DNA from: Setophaga petechia
Lineage: Eukaryota > Chordata > Aves > Passeriformes > Parulidae
Length of the DNA stretch: 64,000 nucleotides
Direction: 5' to 3'
NCBI GenBank assembly: GCA_024362935.1
Contig: JANCRA010000008.1
Location: 34,194,557 to 34,258,556 of the forward strand
Position 1 is the stretch's first letter. Each line of letters starts with the position of its first letter. Below the pieces are notes generated by a model that had not been told where the DNA came from, did not search any database, and saw only the letters and a list, made by a program, of their open reading frames with translations. This document shows positions 26,225 to 40,100 of this stretch, in pieces. A program made the translations under genes and the position numbers.

Positions 26225-26250
26225 TTGGGGTTTTGGTTTGGGTTGGGTTT
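26225..26250 (+). other. Possible two-tetrad G-quadruplex motif
   Basis: Four G-runs (GGGG 26227-26230, GG 26235-26236, GGG 26240-26242, GGG 26245-26247) are separated by loops of 2 to 4 T. With one run only two long, only a weak two-tetrad structure is expected. Confidence 0.35.
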
Positions 26251-26259
26251 TTTCCCCTA

Positions 26260-29200
26260 TTTTATTTCTGATCCTACTGACCAGTAAGATCCAATTCGGG
26301 GAAAGATACAGGAGCAGGTAGTTTGGAAACAGTTCAGAGCTGAGTTGAAGGAAAGATTTAGTTATGTTGGGAAAATGTCTTTATTTGGAAATAGGATTAA
26401 AACAGAGAAAAGAAAATACATTTGAAACCCAGAATACCACAAGATGTTTTTAAAATGTATTACTTCATAAAAATATTTATATCAAAATATTTATTAAAAT
26501 CTATTATTTCAAATATGACTTAGGCTGCTGTCCAAAGTACTGGGACTTATTTTTTTTTTCTAACATGTGTAACCATATACTATCATGATGTTAAAAAGAA
26601 AAGCAGAATGTCTGGGAAGCAATAGATTTTTCTGAATCCTACCTCTGACATTTCAGTTCTTCAACAAGAACAGAGATTTTAGAGTTTACAAAGATGACAG
26701 TTGTGGTTTATATTGTTGATATAATTTTTGAACATTGAAATCGTAGAAAGTTAAATTAATGGTTTTAGAGTGTCTTGAAGAGGCATATGTCAAGAACTCA
26801 TTCTATTCTAGTGAGTGCCTGAGATCTGCTTTCTGCCTTGTTTGCTGAATGAGGACTTTCTTTCAAATCTCCCATGTCAAAATCCTTAGAACATCTGAAA
26901 TCTCTTCACTTGCTATTAATTTAATGACAGGTACTTTTCATGACCCAGTTTAATTTACCTTTATATACATGAACACCTATTGAAAATCATGACCATATTA
27001 CAAGATTCTGCTACATAAACCAACATTAATGAAATGAGAAATGGTTAAGTGAGTAGGAGGAGAAGAAGCAGAAAATAAACAGAGCAGTTGCTCCCCAGTG
27101 AGAAATAAAAAAGTTCTGTTCATCAATTTGCATAGTTTTGATGTGAAAAAGGAGAAAAATTGTTTCATTCAAATGGTTGTTGCTTTAAGTTCTGAGGTTC
27201 AAATGAATGAATAAAGCTATAGACTAAGGCAAACTCATATTAATTGAAGCTGCAGAAAGTATCTGTGTGAAACTGAAATGAAAGTATCTTCCCCAGTGTT
27301 ATTAGCAGTCAAGAAACACTGAAAAAAGAAATTGTTTACTTAGCTACTTTTAGAGCAAGCAGTATGAAAAAACAAAATAGATGAGTACTTTGCCCAGCAA
27401 TGAGAAGCACTATAGTGGTACAAGCTACTGGGTATTCTTGAAAGACTGACAAGAACTGATGTATTTTTGAAGGAAAGACATAAATATTTTGGCCTAAGGA
27501 AGATGGAGACTTCATGTATTATAACTTCAAAAATACTTTCACTCTTGTGGACATAAAAGACAAATCTATCAAAAATTGAGGATTTTTCTGTTATCATGCC
27601 ACCCCTTGGGAAAGGAGTCCTGGGAAAGCACTATCATAAATGCACTTCATATGCTCATACAAAATATCTCTTTGCATGAAATTTTGCATATTACTGGCAG
27701 AAATATATGAAATTGGAAAAAATATTTTCAAATTGTTCAAAATATGCCTCTTGCTTTGCATTACAGGTATGAACATATATGCATTAAGAAATTCAAATGT
27801 TTCATAGTATTGAAATGGTGGATATCAAAGTGTGTGAACTATTTTAACTTTCTATGGTTTAGTGTTAAAATACCTTGAAGGTGCTTCTAAAATAAAAATA
27901 GAACAATGCAGACACAAAATGAGAAACCATGGTGAGGTCCCAAGGTATTAAATTAGTTCTACAATTACATGGCCAGCTATTTTGAAAACAAGACAAAGCT
28001 AAACCAGGTTTTATTGCCTCATGCTTTTCCTTTCGATGTTTCCAAGAGCAGCATCCAAGAGCTGTTCAGTTTTCTGAAGAGCAGTGTCTTGTCTGGTGTT
28101 GGAAACTCTTCTCCTGAGGCATTACATGGAACATTATTGTGATGTCAGAGTCACTATTAATAAGAATTAATTGTTTGACAATAGAGATTTCATGACCTTA
28201 GTAAGACTGGGAAGTAGGAAAGATTGAAAGTGCACTTTCATCGATTGTTACGTGCGGTGTATCTGATGGACTAACTGCCTTGAGGGAGGGTTATGGTGGA
28301 AGAGACAAAGTGTTTCACTCAGCACTTAGTCAGCTGGCAAGCTGTATGAACAATTACAGCTACTGGTTGTTAAAGTCAGTGATCTCACCAGGAGCAGGAT
28401 TTCTTGAGGCTGTGCTTTAGACCAAAGTGTTTGGTCATGTTTTGGTCATAATAACAAGATACACCTGAGCCTGTGTTTGCCTCCTAAGTTACTTGAAAAC
28501 ACTCTTATATCCTTCTACACTGAATTATACACCTTCTTGAAGTATATTTAAAAGATTCCAACATTCCATGAGGTTGGCCATTGATATCACCTGCACAAGA
28601 CTACCATACAACTTCATAAATCTCCTCTGATTCATGCATTGGAAATGTTGAGCTGTGGGGCTGGTAAATTTTATGACTGCACATTTTCAGTTCATGAATT
28701 CATAACTAGACATTTGCAACTTGCAAATCTTATTTAAGAACTGTGACCTTAATGTGTAAAGACTTCATGCACTACAGTGACAGTGGAAAAATTATCTGAT
28801 TATTGTGGAATCAAGCCTATTGCATTTGTCTCTAAGAGTCTTAGAGCAGAGGAGAGTATTTTATTTATGAAGTTTCAGTACAGTTAGATTTTTGTCTGGG
28901 GGTTTTATGAAATAAAAACTCAGATGATAATACTTTTAAAGGAGAGACGTTTTTTGAATGTGGGCTTAGATAAAAGTAAATAGTATAAAAATTATTATGT
29001 TAATATTTGTGATGATTACAAAAGAAATATTGCTAACCCATAAGATACAAATTTCTATGTTCAGCTATCTAAAAGTTAGTCCTTAAAAATTAATATTCTG
29101 CTATTTACATAAGGTTTATGAAGACCTCTGCATTTAACTTGAATTAGGGATAATTATGTTAGTTTGTATCTTGATATGTTACAATTTTATGTTTTCATGC

Positions 29201-32060
29201 AGTACGCTAATATTTTGATTGAACTGAGACTAGGCATACCACAATATCTAGAAACAGCCTGCTTTGGTAGGATTTATGAGACACTATCAGAAGTGAAGAA
29301 CTGTGATAAGCATCAATTGCAAGCAAACGAGAAAAAAATCTGAATAAATCAGCTACAGAAAAAAGTGTCATAAAATAGGTCAATTTCATGTAGAGACAGA
29401 TGCATTCATAGGAATGAAGTCACAAGTTCAAGATTTTGCCCAAGGGTTTAAATTCATTCTTGCAAAAGTTTCCCTTTGCTGCCCAATGTGTCACAAAGAC
29501 CGGGATCTTAGTTTTAGCCAAGGATGGACTGGAAGCTCTTCAGTACCTGGATCTGGGCCACCAGCGAGTACCTGTACATTTAGTTCACCCTGAATGTGGT
29601 TTTTCCTGTCCTTTGACATAAGAAAATGAACGTATAGGTATGTACTGTAGAAAGCAGCTCTGGGAGATATTAATGCCTGTTCAGCCCATACTTTTCTTAA
29701 TAAATAAATAACTAAAGGCAAGGGGAACATTGAAGTTTTCATGATGGCTCTGTGTTTTGCATCGTACCATTATATATTTGAAGGAGAATGTTAATTGTTT
29801 TGTCAAACCTGTTTGGAGAGACTCCAAACTATGAGTTTTCTCAAATAAAATAAGAGATAAGCAAAAAGATCTTGATTAGCCAAACCTGAATCAAGACTTC
29901 ATGGGTTTCAAAAAGCCAAAATCATAATGGAATTAATTAAACCCTGAAATTTCACTAGTGTCTTGCATGAAGAAGACTTTTCTGAGATTAAGTTTTTCTA
30001 AGATCGATACCAAAATTGCTTTTCAAGAGACAAGCTCTAAAATGAAAATATATGATTGTTTTTATTTGTAGAGGTAATCACTTTAAATTCTCACTTCTGA
30101 TGTTTTAGATTTACAGGATGTCAGATATATAAAAGTAATAAGACATATGTTGTAAATCTGAAAGTGCATATTTGTTAGGCAACAAAGTAGAAATGTGCCA
30201 TGATTGTGAGTTATGAGAGAAAAAATTGAAAATACTTAAAATGTTCTGACTTTTGTTTGCACACTCAATTATAGTTTCACTGCAAGTGTTGTTGGACAAC
30301 ACTTTAAATTCTTGGATATCTTTTTCTTTTCCTGAACAAAAGGGATACAAATATCAACTGCATACCAAGGTGAATTTCAATGTAAGCAACATGGGTTGCT
30401 TACTGCTAGAGAGTTTTGTTGGCCAATACAATACTTGGCATAAATTGAAGCAATTGTGCTGCATTGTAGTCACCGTCAGTGCCCCCTCAGTCTCTGCAAA
30501 AATTGATTTTAGACATGAAAATATTCTTTGACTGAAGTGAATTCTGCTGAGACAATTAAAAAAAGAAAGAGTTTGGGTCAAGAGTCTGATTGTCTTTTCG
30601 TACTAATACAGTATTGCTTACTTTTGAACGAGTTAGTTTAAAAAAAATCATTCCATATTTATAGACATAGTTTCTAAAACTTTGTTGCCATCTAACTCAC
30701 TTAAAAGAATGTCTGAGAAATAAGCCTCTTAAAAGAAAACGTTTTCTCTAGGCTACCCTAAAGCATACTGAATAATTCATGCAAGTCATTGAAATAAACA
30801 CAATAAAGAATGAAGAAGTTAAATAAATACACTTCTCTGAGCTCTGAGTTTATATATTTAACTATTTGTTCTATGTGCAAAGTTTCGTCTTGCAAATCTT
30901 GATACTGTGAACTAATACTAGGGGGAAAACGTACTAAGAGGATTTTTTTCTTTATGTCTGAGCTTAAAATGCAGTAAACAATTGAGAACAGACCCCTTGA
31001 AAGGTCAGTGATAAGACCATTTTGACTGGAAACATTTTAAGCAAATCATAACGAGATTTTTATTTTCTTCCTCCTGGTGCTAATTCTCAGGGAGCTTTTT
31101 TGGTTTGTATATAGTATTAGCTATGTATGATATGGTTTTTGCCTTGTTTGAGAAAAGATATGACTACCAATAGTGGTTAAAATCTAAAATTCCCAATAAA
31201 AATCTAAATTTACTGTAATAGCTAAAAGTCTCAACTCACCACCACCACACAAGAAAAATGAAAAAACAAACAAAAAACCCCACCCTAAATCCCAGCATCT
31301 TCCCTGACATACTCTGTCAAAATCTAGCTCTATGAATTCCCAAATTGTTCTTTCAGTCCTATTTTTTCCCAGTTTCACACCTAGGAAAATATCCTACAAT
31401 AGTAAACAAAACCCAAACCACCACCAGGAACCAACCTCCCAGACCCTCCCCCCAAATGTATTATTTTGTTCCCAAAATAGAATCATAGAATCCTGCTCAT
31501 TTTACTAGTGCAGTGGTATTAGGTAATTGCACGGATAAATATAAAAAATGTTTTCCATCTTGATTTGTGATACAGGGCAAGTTTAGTAATGTTTTTGAGA
31601 TAAGACATGTCAATGATGGGAAGAAAAGCAAACCTTAACACTAAGAAAATCCTAAACCACAAAAATAAATTTAAACTAAATCATTTTCCAAATGAAAACA
31701 CGGAAAAATATTCAGGATAGTGGCACGTATTAGGGATGCTTTGTAGGGACACATATAAGGGATGTTTTGTAGGTTTTTTTCCAAACACTGCAAATCATCT
31801 CTAGCTATTTTGCAATAGGCAAAATAATTTAATTTAATTCGAAGTGTGTCCTGCTGACATCCACTGTAAAACTAACAATAATAATTGCCCAATTCATTTG
31901 ACGTTTTTCTTCCAACGTTCAGGACTACAGCAACAACAAATTAGACAAAATGTTTGTGGCACTGCTGCACATCATAGCATCATTTTCAGATTTCTCTATT
32001 CAGCTGCAGACAGAAAATGCGCTAGTTAAAAAAAAAATCAATTTTTCAGTACAAGATCTG
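26260..32060. other. AT-rich DNA, no gene recognised
   Basis: Scattered short frames on both strands (up to 94 codons) lack motifs and splice context. An ATAGAATCATAGAATC-like word at about 31483-31498 resembles the tail of an antisense CR1, but the next bases do not continue into CR1. I see no other named repeats. Confidence 0.55.
31732..31773. repeat. Short direct repeat of AGGGATG(C/T)TTTGTAGG
   Basis: A 16-base word occurs at 31732-31747 and 31758-31773 with one transition between copies. This is a local duplication with a 26-base period. Confidence 0.75.
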
Positions 32061-32064
32061 CATC

Positions 32065-32067
<3 letters not shown>

Positions 32068-32122
<55 letters not shown>

Positions 32123-32135
32123 TATATATGTATAC
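32068..32135. repeat. Compound (AT)n(AC)n(AT)n microsatellite
   Basis: About 22 AT units (32068-32112) are followed by five AC units and then a further short AT run. It is the longest dinucleotide repeat in the window and likely polymorphic. The flanking frames that read IYIYIY or YIYIYI on opposite strands are products of the repeat, not proteins. Confidence 0.95.
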
Positions 32136-35100
32136 ATGGATTCATGTAATGATATAAGCCAGAGTTCGCTGTTGTCAGCAAAACCACTCACTGGAACTTG
32201 GGTTGAGCTCATAACTTCCTTTCCTCTCTCTTAGCCTGCTTTAAAATGAAATATTCAGTGGTGAAAGTAGGTGAGTATGAATGGATTTGCCAGAGCACAG
32301 TCCTCATCTCTCCACACAAGGAGGCAGACTTTATTGGATATGGGTCAGTTTGGCAATATGCAGAAGGGGAAAGAAGTCCTGAAACCACATATAGGTTTAG
32401 TAATGAGCTTCTTCTGCTCTTCATATCCCTGGAAATATTTTCTGTCTTACTAACTCTTATTTTAACATGCAGTCATTTTACAAGTGATAAACATTGATTA
32501 GTAATTAGTTTGAAAGCAGTGTTGTCACAACCAGTCTTAAATATACGAGGATTAATACAAGACAATGGTCCTTGAAAACATGAAGATTGGGACTGGAGAC
32601 CAAAGCAAAAGATGGAGCAAAGTGATTGGCTTTTCAGAGGAGGCAAAAATAATTTCCTAAGTGTCACTATCTATGATTTTTACTGATGATAAAAATCTTC
32701 CACTGGCTGAAAATTTTTATTTGGAGTACTAAAGAGAGATGGCCCATAAGAATATTTTATTGTAATGTAATGAATATTTTAATGTTTTTGTATGATATTT
32801 TCTTTCACTTTCATTGGGAAAGATATCTACTTCATTGCAAGAGTTCATAGTCTTATTTTTATCCCTTGCTGGCTGAATGGGCTAACGGGAATATTGTTGG
32901 CAAAACAGTTCAGGCATGCTGAACAGCTTCCAGAGTACACTTAGCATAACTTTGAGTGTTACTTCCTGAGATTCATAGTCACAATGTGCACGAAATATCC
33001 AAGATTAGTCTACTTTTATTGTTTTCTGATTCCTGGAATTTCTCTTTTGCCTCCAAGACATTTCAAATGTAAGACTGGAAAGAGGCCATTTCATAGTATT
33101 TTGGTGTTATGTTTTATCTCTACAAGGAAAGTGCAGAGAAGCCTCTTTAAGTTACTTCTGTCAGAATTCCCCAGATTTGCACTTTGATGTGTACTAAATG
33201 CATGTGTATTAACCAGTGTCATTATTTTTTTCTATCAATTCATTTAACATGTGATCTCTATTTCCACTAAATTAAAGCACCAGAAAAAGACAGTACCACA
33301 GGCAGCTAAGTAAGCCTCTTTGCCATGTTGGCTTCTGTGCTTGATTGTTTCTCTCTGATTAAATTCCCTCTGTTATATTAGTACAAATCAAGAGTGTGTT
33401 GGAGTTTTTATCTAAAGATGAATAACTTGAAAAATATTAAAAAGTTTAAAAAGACATTAAAGAGTAGAAAAATTACATACTTAAAATTATTGTCACATAA
33501 TTGTTTTTTAGATCCCAATACAGCCCTTGAAATGACAATAGATGACATTAATTTAGTTTGTTTATCACATAGCTGGTGCTTTTTGTTTAGATGTGCCATA
33601 TCTGGCTTGGATCTTTACCACTGAATGAATCTCTCTCATGGCAACCTCTGTTCTATAAAATCATAATTGAAAAGAATTCTTTACAGCATAATTCTGGATT
33701 TTTTAATGAATGACATGTAGTATAGCTTCTGCCATTTTCCTTTTTCAACAATTACGCTATAGCAAGAGCTTCTGTGAAAATTAAAGCTCCTTTATTTTAA
33801 GAAAGATATAAAAGGCTGGGTTGTCTATTTGTTTGGTTGCTTTTTTAAAATCATAGGTTAAATTTTTTCAAAACATTACACAAAAAGAAGAAATTAATTT
33901 GTTAAGGTTATGTCTGTAATGACACTTGACAGCCAGTTTTATTTGGCAAGGTCATTTTGACTGCTTGTACAATGAAAGTCAAGATTAAGAGGAAAATGTT
34001 CAGACAGATGGATTTAATCTGGTTTATACTAACTACTATTCTTGTGGTTTAGACAGTTTCCTGAGTAACTGCAATTAAATAACTCAAATCTACTCTTTGT
34101 AGCTTGAAAGTTTCTAAATGTGGTGCCACTTCAAAAATGTAATGTGAATTTTCTTCTAAGAGCAAGTAAGAATTTCAGTCATGGGAAAACCTTAATTTTT
34201 TCACTTTTTTTTAACATCCAAAGTTGCATTTTAATGAGATCCTGGAGATCAAATGACTGGAATTCTCATATACTGCATGTGTCTGAAAGCAGCTGCTTCA
34301 GAGTAGAAAATTTGAATCAGGCATATGTTTTGTAACCCACCCCAGCCCCCACATTACCCTGCTTTCTGATCAGTTTGTTTAGCTCTTGTACCTGGCTTCA
34401 AGTAGGTAAATAGTGTAGGGCAGGGGTTTGCTTCTTTGTATACAAACAGTTACTCCCTTATTGTAGAAAACAACATTTAAAAATATTCAGACAATCAGAT
34501 TAACTCTTGATCCTTTGTTGGAAAAAAAAAAATATATGTGTGTGTGTGTATGCATGTGAGCATATAGGCAGGTACTGAAAGCATATGGCGAATTTACTAA
34601 GAGAGTAATGGATGTTCATTTCTCCTTTTCTAACACAGATTTCACATTAACTGAATTAGATTTGCCAAAATTTCACTTGCTTTATTGTCACATTTTCAGT
34701 GTGGTAAATCCTGAAATAGCAGAATGGAGTACAGCATTACTTTGAAACTCTGAAGCCTCGTATTGAGGATATAATTAGATTAATTCAATTTTCCAATTTT
34801 CCAAATATCTAGATTGCGAGATCATTTAATTATGAATTTTTCCTTTTTTTGACAGGAACATTTATAGGGACTTTTGGAACCTTTACTGATCTACATTAAA
34901 TCTCTGAATCTAAGTATTTTACAGTTTCAGGAAAGAAGAGACTTTTATTGTGAAATTCTAAATGGAGTCTGCTACCAGCTTCAGTTCATGTTTCCCTCTG
35001 CTGCTCCAGTCTAATGAAGTTTCTGCAGATTTGAGTCTTTAAGTATTGAAGTTCTGCCATTCAGATGGAGAAACACATGGAGACAGGGCCACTATAAATT

Positions 35101-37085
35101 TTGGAAAGGTTGAAGAAGATGCATAGCTACTTTTATTGAGTTACAGAAATATGGATAACAGCATTTCTCACATAAATGTAAAGTTTCTGAGAAATATTCC
35201 ATTGCTATAAATCAGGCACCTAAGTTAGAGTCAAATATAGATTCAATCCATAAATGTCAATGACCTTCTCGGAAATTTCTGGAAAGTTTCTGGCAGTAAG
35301 TGCAGCATTGTGAGTTTTCCATTTAACACTAGCACTAATTTGAATAATTGCATATATCACGGATATAACGGTCAAATTTTCTAAGACTTTGGGTCTTAGA
35401 AAATTTGGGTAGGGACTCCATCTGGGAAGGAAAAACATGACTTAGGGCATTTCTATGGTGATAATACAGAGCTTATTAAATTGAGGAAGAGGATATATAA
35501 GAGGGGGTTTATAACAAATACAGGTCTACAGAAAGGGGGAAGGATAAACAGGTAGGGGAGAACAGTGGCAAGTGGGAGAGGAAGAAGAAAAAGTGAGAAA
35601 CTGTTTTCTGCTCAGAAAAAGGGAAATATTTAAGATTATGATAATTGTCTCCACTGTTGAGATTTAAAGTGGCAGGAAAATAGATGCCCAGGTATTGAGG
35701 AGTTTGACAATTGTTTGGTTTATTGGTTGTTATTTACAACAAAAAAGAAATTGAGAATCCTGAGGAAGTTTAATTTCTGAATGTATAGTTAGAGAGAAGA
35801 AAATCAAAGTAGATTTTGGTTTGGAAACCCTATAATTCTTTGACCAGAAGGTAACATCTTCATGTTTTCTTTTTTTCTTTTTACTTCACTCTATTCCTTA
35901 AAATGCTCCTTCCTTAAGTGGAAATCATTCAGAAAATGCCAAGGTATAACTCTTTTCTTTTAAAACTGTAGTCCCCTTTCCCTCTCTTAGATTTTGAGGC
36001 AGGCCTTCTGGTGCATTCATTTTGAATGCGATTAACCTCTAATGCAGTTTTTGGATCAAAATTTTGCAAAAGAAATAACCTTTTTTAATGGTTTTTTTTT
36101 TTTATTCTACCCAAAACGGTTTGACAAAAGTTCAAAACCAGCAATCTTTTAACCTTTCAGTTTTCACATGGAACATTTAATCCAATGATCTTAAATATTA
36201 ATTTCTCAAACAGCTTGAAATTCATATGAAATATGCATTATGCTACAGAGATACTACTGGGTTTATGCTTTTATGGCATAAAAATCTTGTGAATAACATC
36301 CTCATGGAAGTGCATGTTAGACAGATTAGCAAAACATTGTGCAGTAGTAAGGAAGGAAAGACTTATCTAGCAGAGTAAAAGATTTTGATTCTAGTACCTA
36401 TTGTATTCTGTACAATAGAAAGCTGTGTTTTCTTTGTGGGAATACAAGATGTCAAGTGATTTCCAGCACATTTGTAGCCATCACAGAAAAGGAGATGTTA
36501 CTTCCTAACTATAAACCTACTGCTGGCCACAACACCCATCAGAATGGGATGTATATAGGAAAGTCCATTTTAAAAAATCATTATTGTCAATATATGGATA
36601 CATTAAGACACAGTAGAATGTGTAAAACTGTTCCCAGAATCTTGCAGCAAATCAGTGATGAAAACAGGTTATTAGACAGAATAGGTGTTGTACTAAAGCA
36701 TGGGACTATTTTTTTCTAATGCAGAATATCAGAAAATGCAGAAATTGCCACAAGTTTTTTCCTCTTTTCTGTCTTTTCCTGAATCTTGCAATGAAAAGTG
36801 TGTCTACCAAGGCTTTCAAAAGCCAAGCTAAAGCAAATCATTATTTTGGAGAAAATCCAATAGCCAGAGATGTCAATTAGCTTACTAAAACTGTAAAATA
36901 TAAGTTGCAGTTAATGTAGGTTGTTAAAATATGTGATAGCCTGGGAGGTATTTTTGTTTCCTTTCTTGTTGTTTTATAGGCCTAGAAGCTGTGCAGCAGT
37001 CCTTGTTCTATTAATAACCATTCGACCCCAGCAGCAGGAAGTGCTGCTGGTGCAATTGCAGTGGTCACACATCATTTGCATAGGG
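32136..37085. other. AT-rich DNA, no gene recognised
   Basis: Contains the A11-(TG)n simple repeat at about 34522-34552 and a purine-rich stretch at about 35480-35630. The frames present, at most 87 codons, have no recognisable product. Confidence 0.55.
34522..34552. repeat. A11 followed by (TG)n microsatellite
   Basis: An A-run passes into ATATATG and then about six TG units. The A-run plus dinucleotide arrangement is common at retroposon tails, but no body was identified. Confidence 0.8.
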
Positions 37086-37122
37086 AAGCCTTTCAGATGC
37101 CTTAGTAAAAGGTACACTGATA

Positions 37123-37148
37123 ACTCTTATCAGTGCACTGATAAGAGT
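37123..37148. repeat. Perfect 26-bp palindrome centred on GTGCAC
   Basis: The 13 bases ACTCTTATCAGTG are followed without spacer by their exact reverse complement, centre between 37135 and 37136. The word CACTGATAA also occurs just upstream at 37115-37123, so part of the arm exists three times. Immediately downstream, ATCTCCTGGA is directly repeated at 37151-37160 and 37164-37173. The arrangement suggests template switching or inverted local duplication. It lies inside a 95-codon frame (36921-37208) that I do not consider a gene. Confidence 0.9.
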
Positions 37149-37174
37149 GCATCTCCTGGATGTATCTCCTGGAC

Positions 37175-40100
37175 TCTGAGAGTCTCTGGACTCAAGTGTT
37201 TGATCTAAATCACAAATAATTGATGGTGAAATAGTCTATCTCATGCTTAAGTGACTTCAGATGGAGGACTCTCAAAAGTTTTGAGCTACTGCTTCTTTCT
37301 TAATTCAAACCAGCAAGGGATGAGGGGCCTTTGCTGTAGCTACAAAGTAGACCTGAAAGGAAAACCTTAGCTTTATATTGCCAAAACAAATAATTAATGG
37401 AAAATTCTGATAGATAACCTAATTAGTTATAGAAAAACTGATATACAGATTCTAGGAAGTGCATTCTAAAGGTACAAACAAATATTCGACTTGTGACTTT
37501 AAGCAGTGATATAAGGTAAATGAACTATTTGTAGTGATAGCTCTTCTAATGTCACTTAAGGTCAATATGACTCCAATTAAATTAAGGGGGGAATCTGCTT
37601 GCAAGAAGTCCAGTGTGGGAAGATAGATAGTTCAGCCTGAGGAGAAACAAGAAAACTGGGTTTGGTCTGGGTTTGACTCCTGCTCTAGGAGTATCTTTTT
37701 GTTTGGAATTTAATCTGTATGCTATATGACAATGTTAGGAGGGTTGAACTTTTATGAAGCAGGTGTGAATATCAGCTCAGTCTCTCTGACTTCAAATGAC
37801 CATCTGTTTCTCCACTTAGTGCAGAAAAAATTGTGCAAGAATCCTTTGTTAGGCTGTGGTGGAGGGAGACAAGCAAATACATTTACATGCAAATTCTATA
37901 CACTCTTTTTTTACTTAAAAGAAAGAAGGCAAGTAAGAATCAAAACAAAATGGTAATAATTTGAAATTATTCTATTTCTATACCTGGGAATTTCTATATC
38001 TAGTTACCTATTTTCAACCTTTTTCTTTTTTAACGTGAATGTAGAAATAAGCTCATTTTGTTGTTTTCATCAATAAATTTGTTTCCTCAGAGATGATAGC
38101 TGTTTATCTGCCTTCTCCTTAATTGTTCTTCATTACCAAAATACTTCACTTTTAATAACTTACTTTCCTTTGTAATTATATTATCTCTTGGATTACACTG
38201 GAGTTTTCCCGTGAGGATTTAGTTTTATTTGATTCCCTTGTATAATTAAAGATGTCTATGTTGTATTACAGAGCTCCAGTCTTTACTGAGGGTAGCTGGT
38301 ATCTGACATGAGGTAGTAAGTAGGAGTTGAGAAAGTTTTGGTCACATTTTTGTGATTGTAAGTCACGATTCCAACACATTCATCATATTAAATTATCACA
38401 TCAGAAATATATTTCTGTGTATTTATTTTATAAAATAATATTATTGATGTTCTCTCTCTTACAAACAGAGAGGCAGCAAATAAGAAGTCATTTTTTGAAA
38501 AGCAGTAAAATAAAAGAAGTAGTTTGTCTTTGTAAATCAAGCAGACAATTATATTTTCCACAAACATATGACAGTCACTGCTTAAAAATTAAAAAAAAAA
38601 TTAATTGAAAATGCTCTGTGTTGGATAAAACCAATGTAAGTGTACTGTTGCCTTTTGCATGAAATTAAGAAAAACTAGTTTTGTATCAGTTAATTCAAGG
38701 AAATTTTCAGGCCACTTTCAAGTAAGTAAAAGGAGTTATATACAGTGTTTGGTTTACTTAGCCTTCATTACCAACATAATTCTGAAATTATGATTTTAAT
38801 TCTAAAGGTGTGATAAAAAATGTAGTGTGGATTTTTTTTTGTGATTGTATTTAAATGCCTTCATTTTAAAAAGACAAGGAATTACTTGAGTCCAGTATTT
38901 GCTTATTTGGATACTTTTGAATGAACAAATAGGAAAATAGGGCAATACTTCTGTGAGGAAATGATCAGCTGAAATATTGAGTGCCATATATAGTGGCCTT
39001 AGGTTGCTGTGGCTTTTGTAATATACATGTTCTTGCATATTTATTCATTTATTTGCTTATTTAATATGGCATCTATTACCAGAAACAGTGGACTGACACA
39101 GTAACATGGCATACTCCATAGAGATAATTTTTTTTAAACCACAGTTAGGAAACATTAACATGCCAGGAGCTGATTTTAAATGTATTCTCAATACAGATTA
39201 AATATATTTCAGTAATATAAATCTTCTGTGGCAATGCAAAAAATAAAACAAAACAAACAAACAAAAAGCTGAACTCAATGCAAAGAATATCAAGGCAAAA
39301 ATTATAAAGTTAAAAGAGTTAGATTTCCATAGATTGGTGAATTCAGTGTTTGTCATAAAAATAAAATAAAACAAGGAAAGTAGCCTCCCCAACACCTGGT
39401 TGCTACACAAAACCCTGGAAAGCCTGGAGTATATCTTTCTCTAGAAATAATCTGCACCACAAGAGATGCAATTGGAAGTATTTTAGATATGTTACTGAGA
39501 ATTTTTGAAAATGAAATCTAAGCATTAATTACCAGGATTATTAAACTTGTTTCATATGTTTGCAGCTTTCAGAGTCAGGCGAGACATGTCCAGACCAGAG
39601 CACTTTCAGGTTTTATTTGCATTCATATGGTCAAATGGCTTCTGAGAGTATGAAAGAAAAGGAGGTTAGGCATTCCCTCATAGAAGAGTAAAAGAATATA
39701 TTTAGGAAGTCTACAAAACTTGCAAATTTGCTTTTGATTTCTGAAGCTAATCATATGTACCAAAGATGTGTACCATCATCATCTTTGAAAACTATTGCTT
39801 ATATTTATATAATTTCTTTTGCCAGATATGCAATTTTAATGTTAATGAGATGGGATGAGATGAAATAGCTTCCAAGAAAGATTTGGTTCTAAATTGTCCT
39901 GGGCAGATTTATCTATGCTGAATAATAGTTTAAACATTAATGTCAGAGCAAAAAAAAGATGAAATTCTAGTTTAATCTATGAATTTGACTGAGTGCACAG
40001 CAGTGTTTTTGTTGTTGTTTGGTTTGGATTTTTACTAGGGTGGAAGACCTCACCTATTTCAGCTATTTTTTATTTATACATTACTTCCTGTATAATTTAT

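Noticed and set aside
31480..31500. AGAATCATAGAATC-like word as an antisense CR1 end
   Set aside because: Only about 15 bases match and the sequence that should follow in CR1 is absent.
31950..32234. Frames with alternating Ile-Tyr repeats on both strands
   Set aside because: They are translations of the TA/CA microsatellite.
36921..37208. 95-codon frame covering the palindrome
   Set aside because: No motif. The duplications inside it would disrupt a real protein and the composition is that of its flanks.
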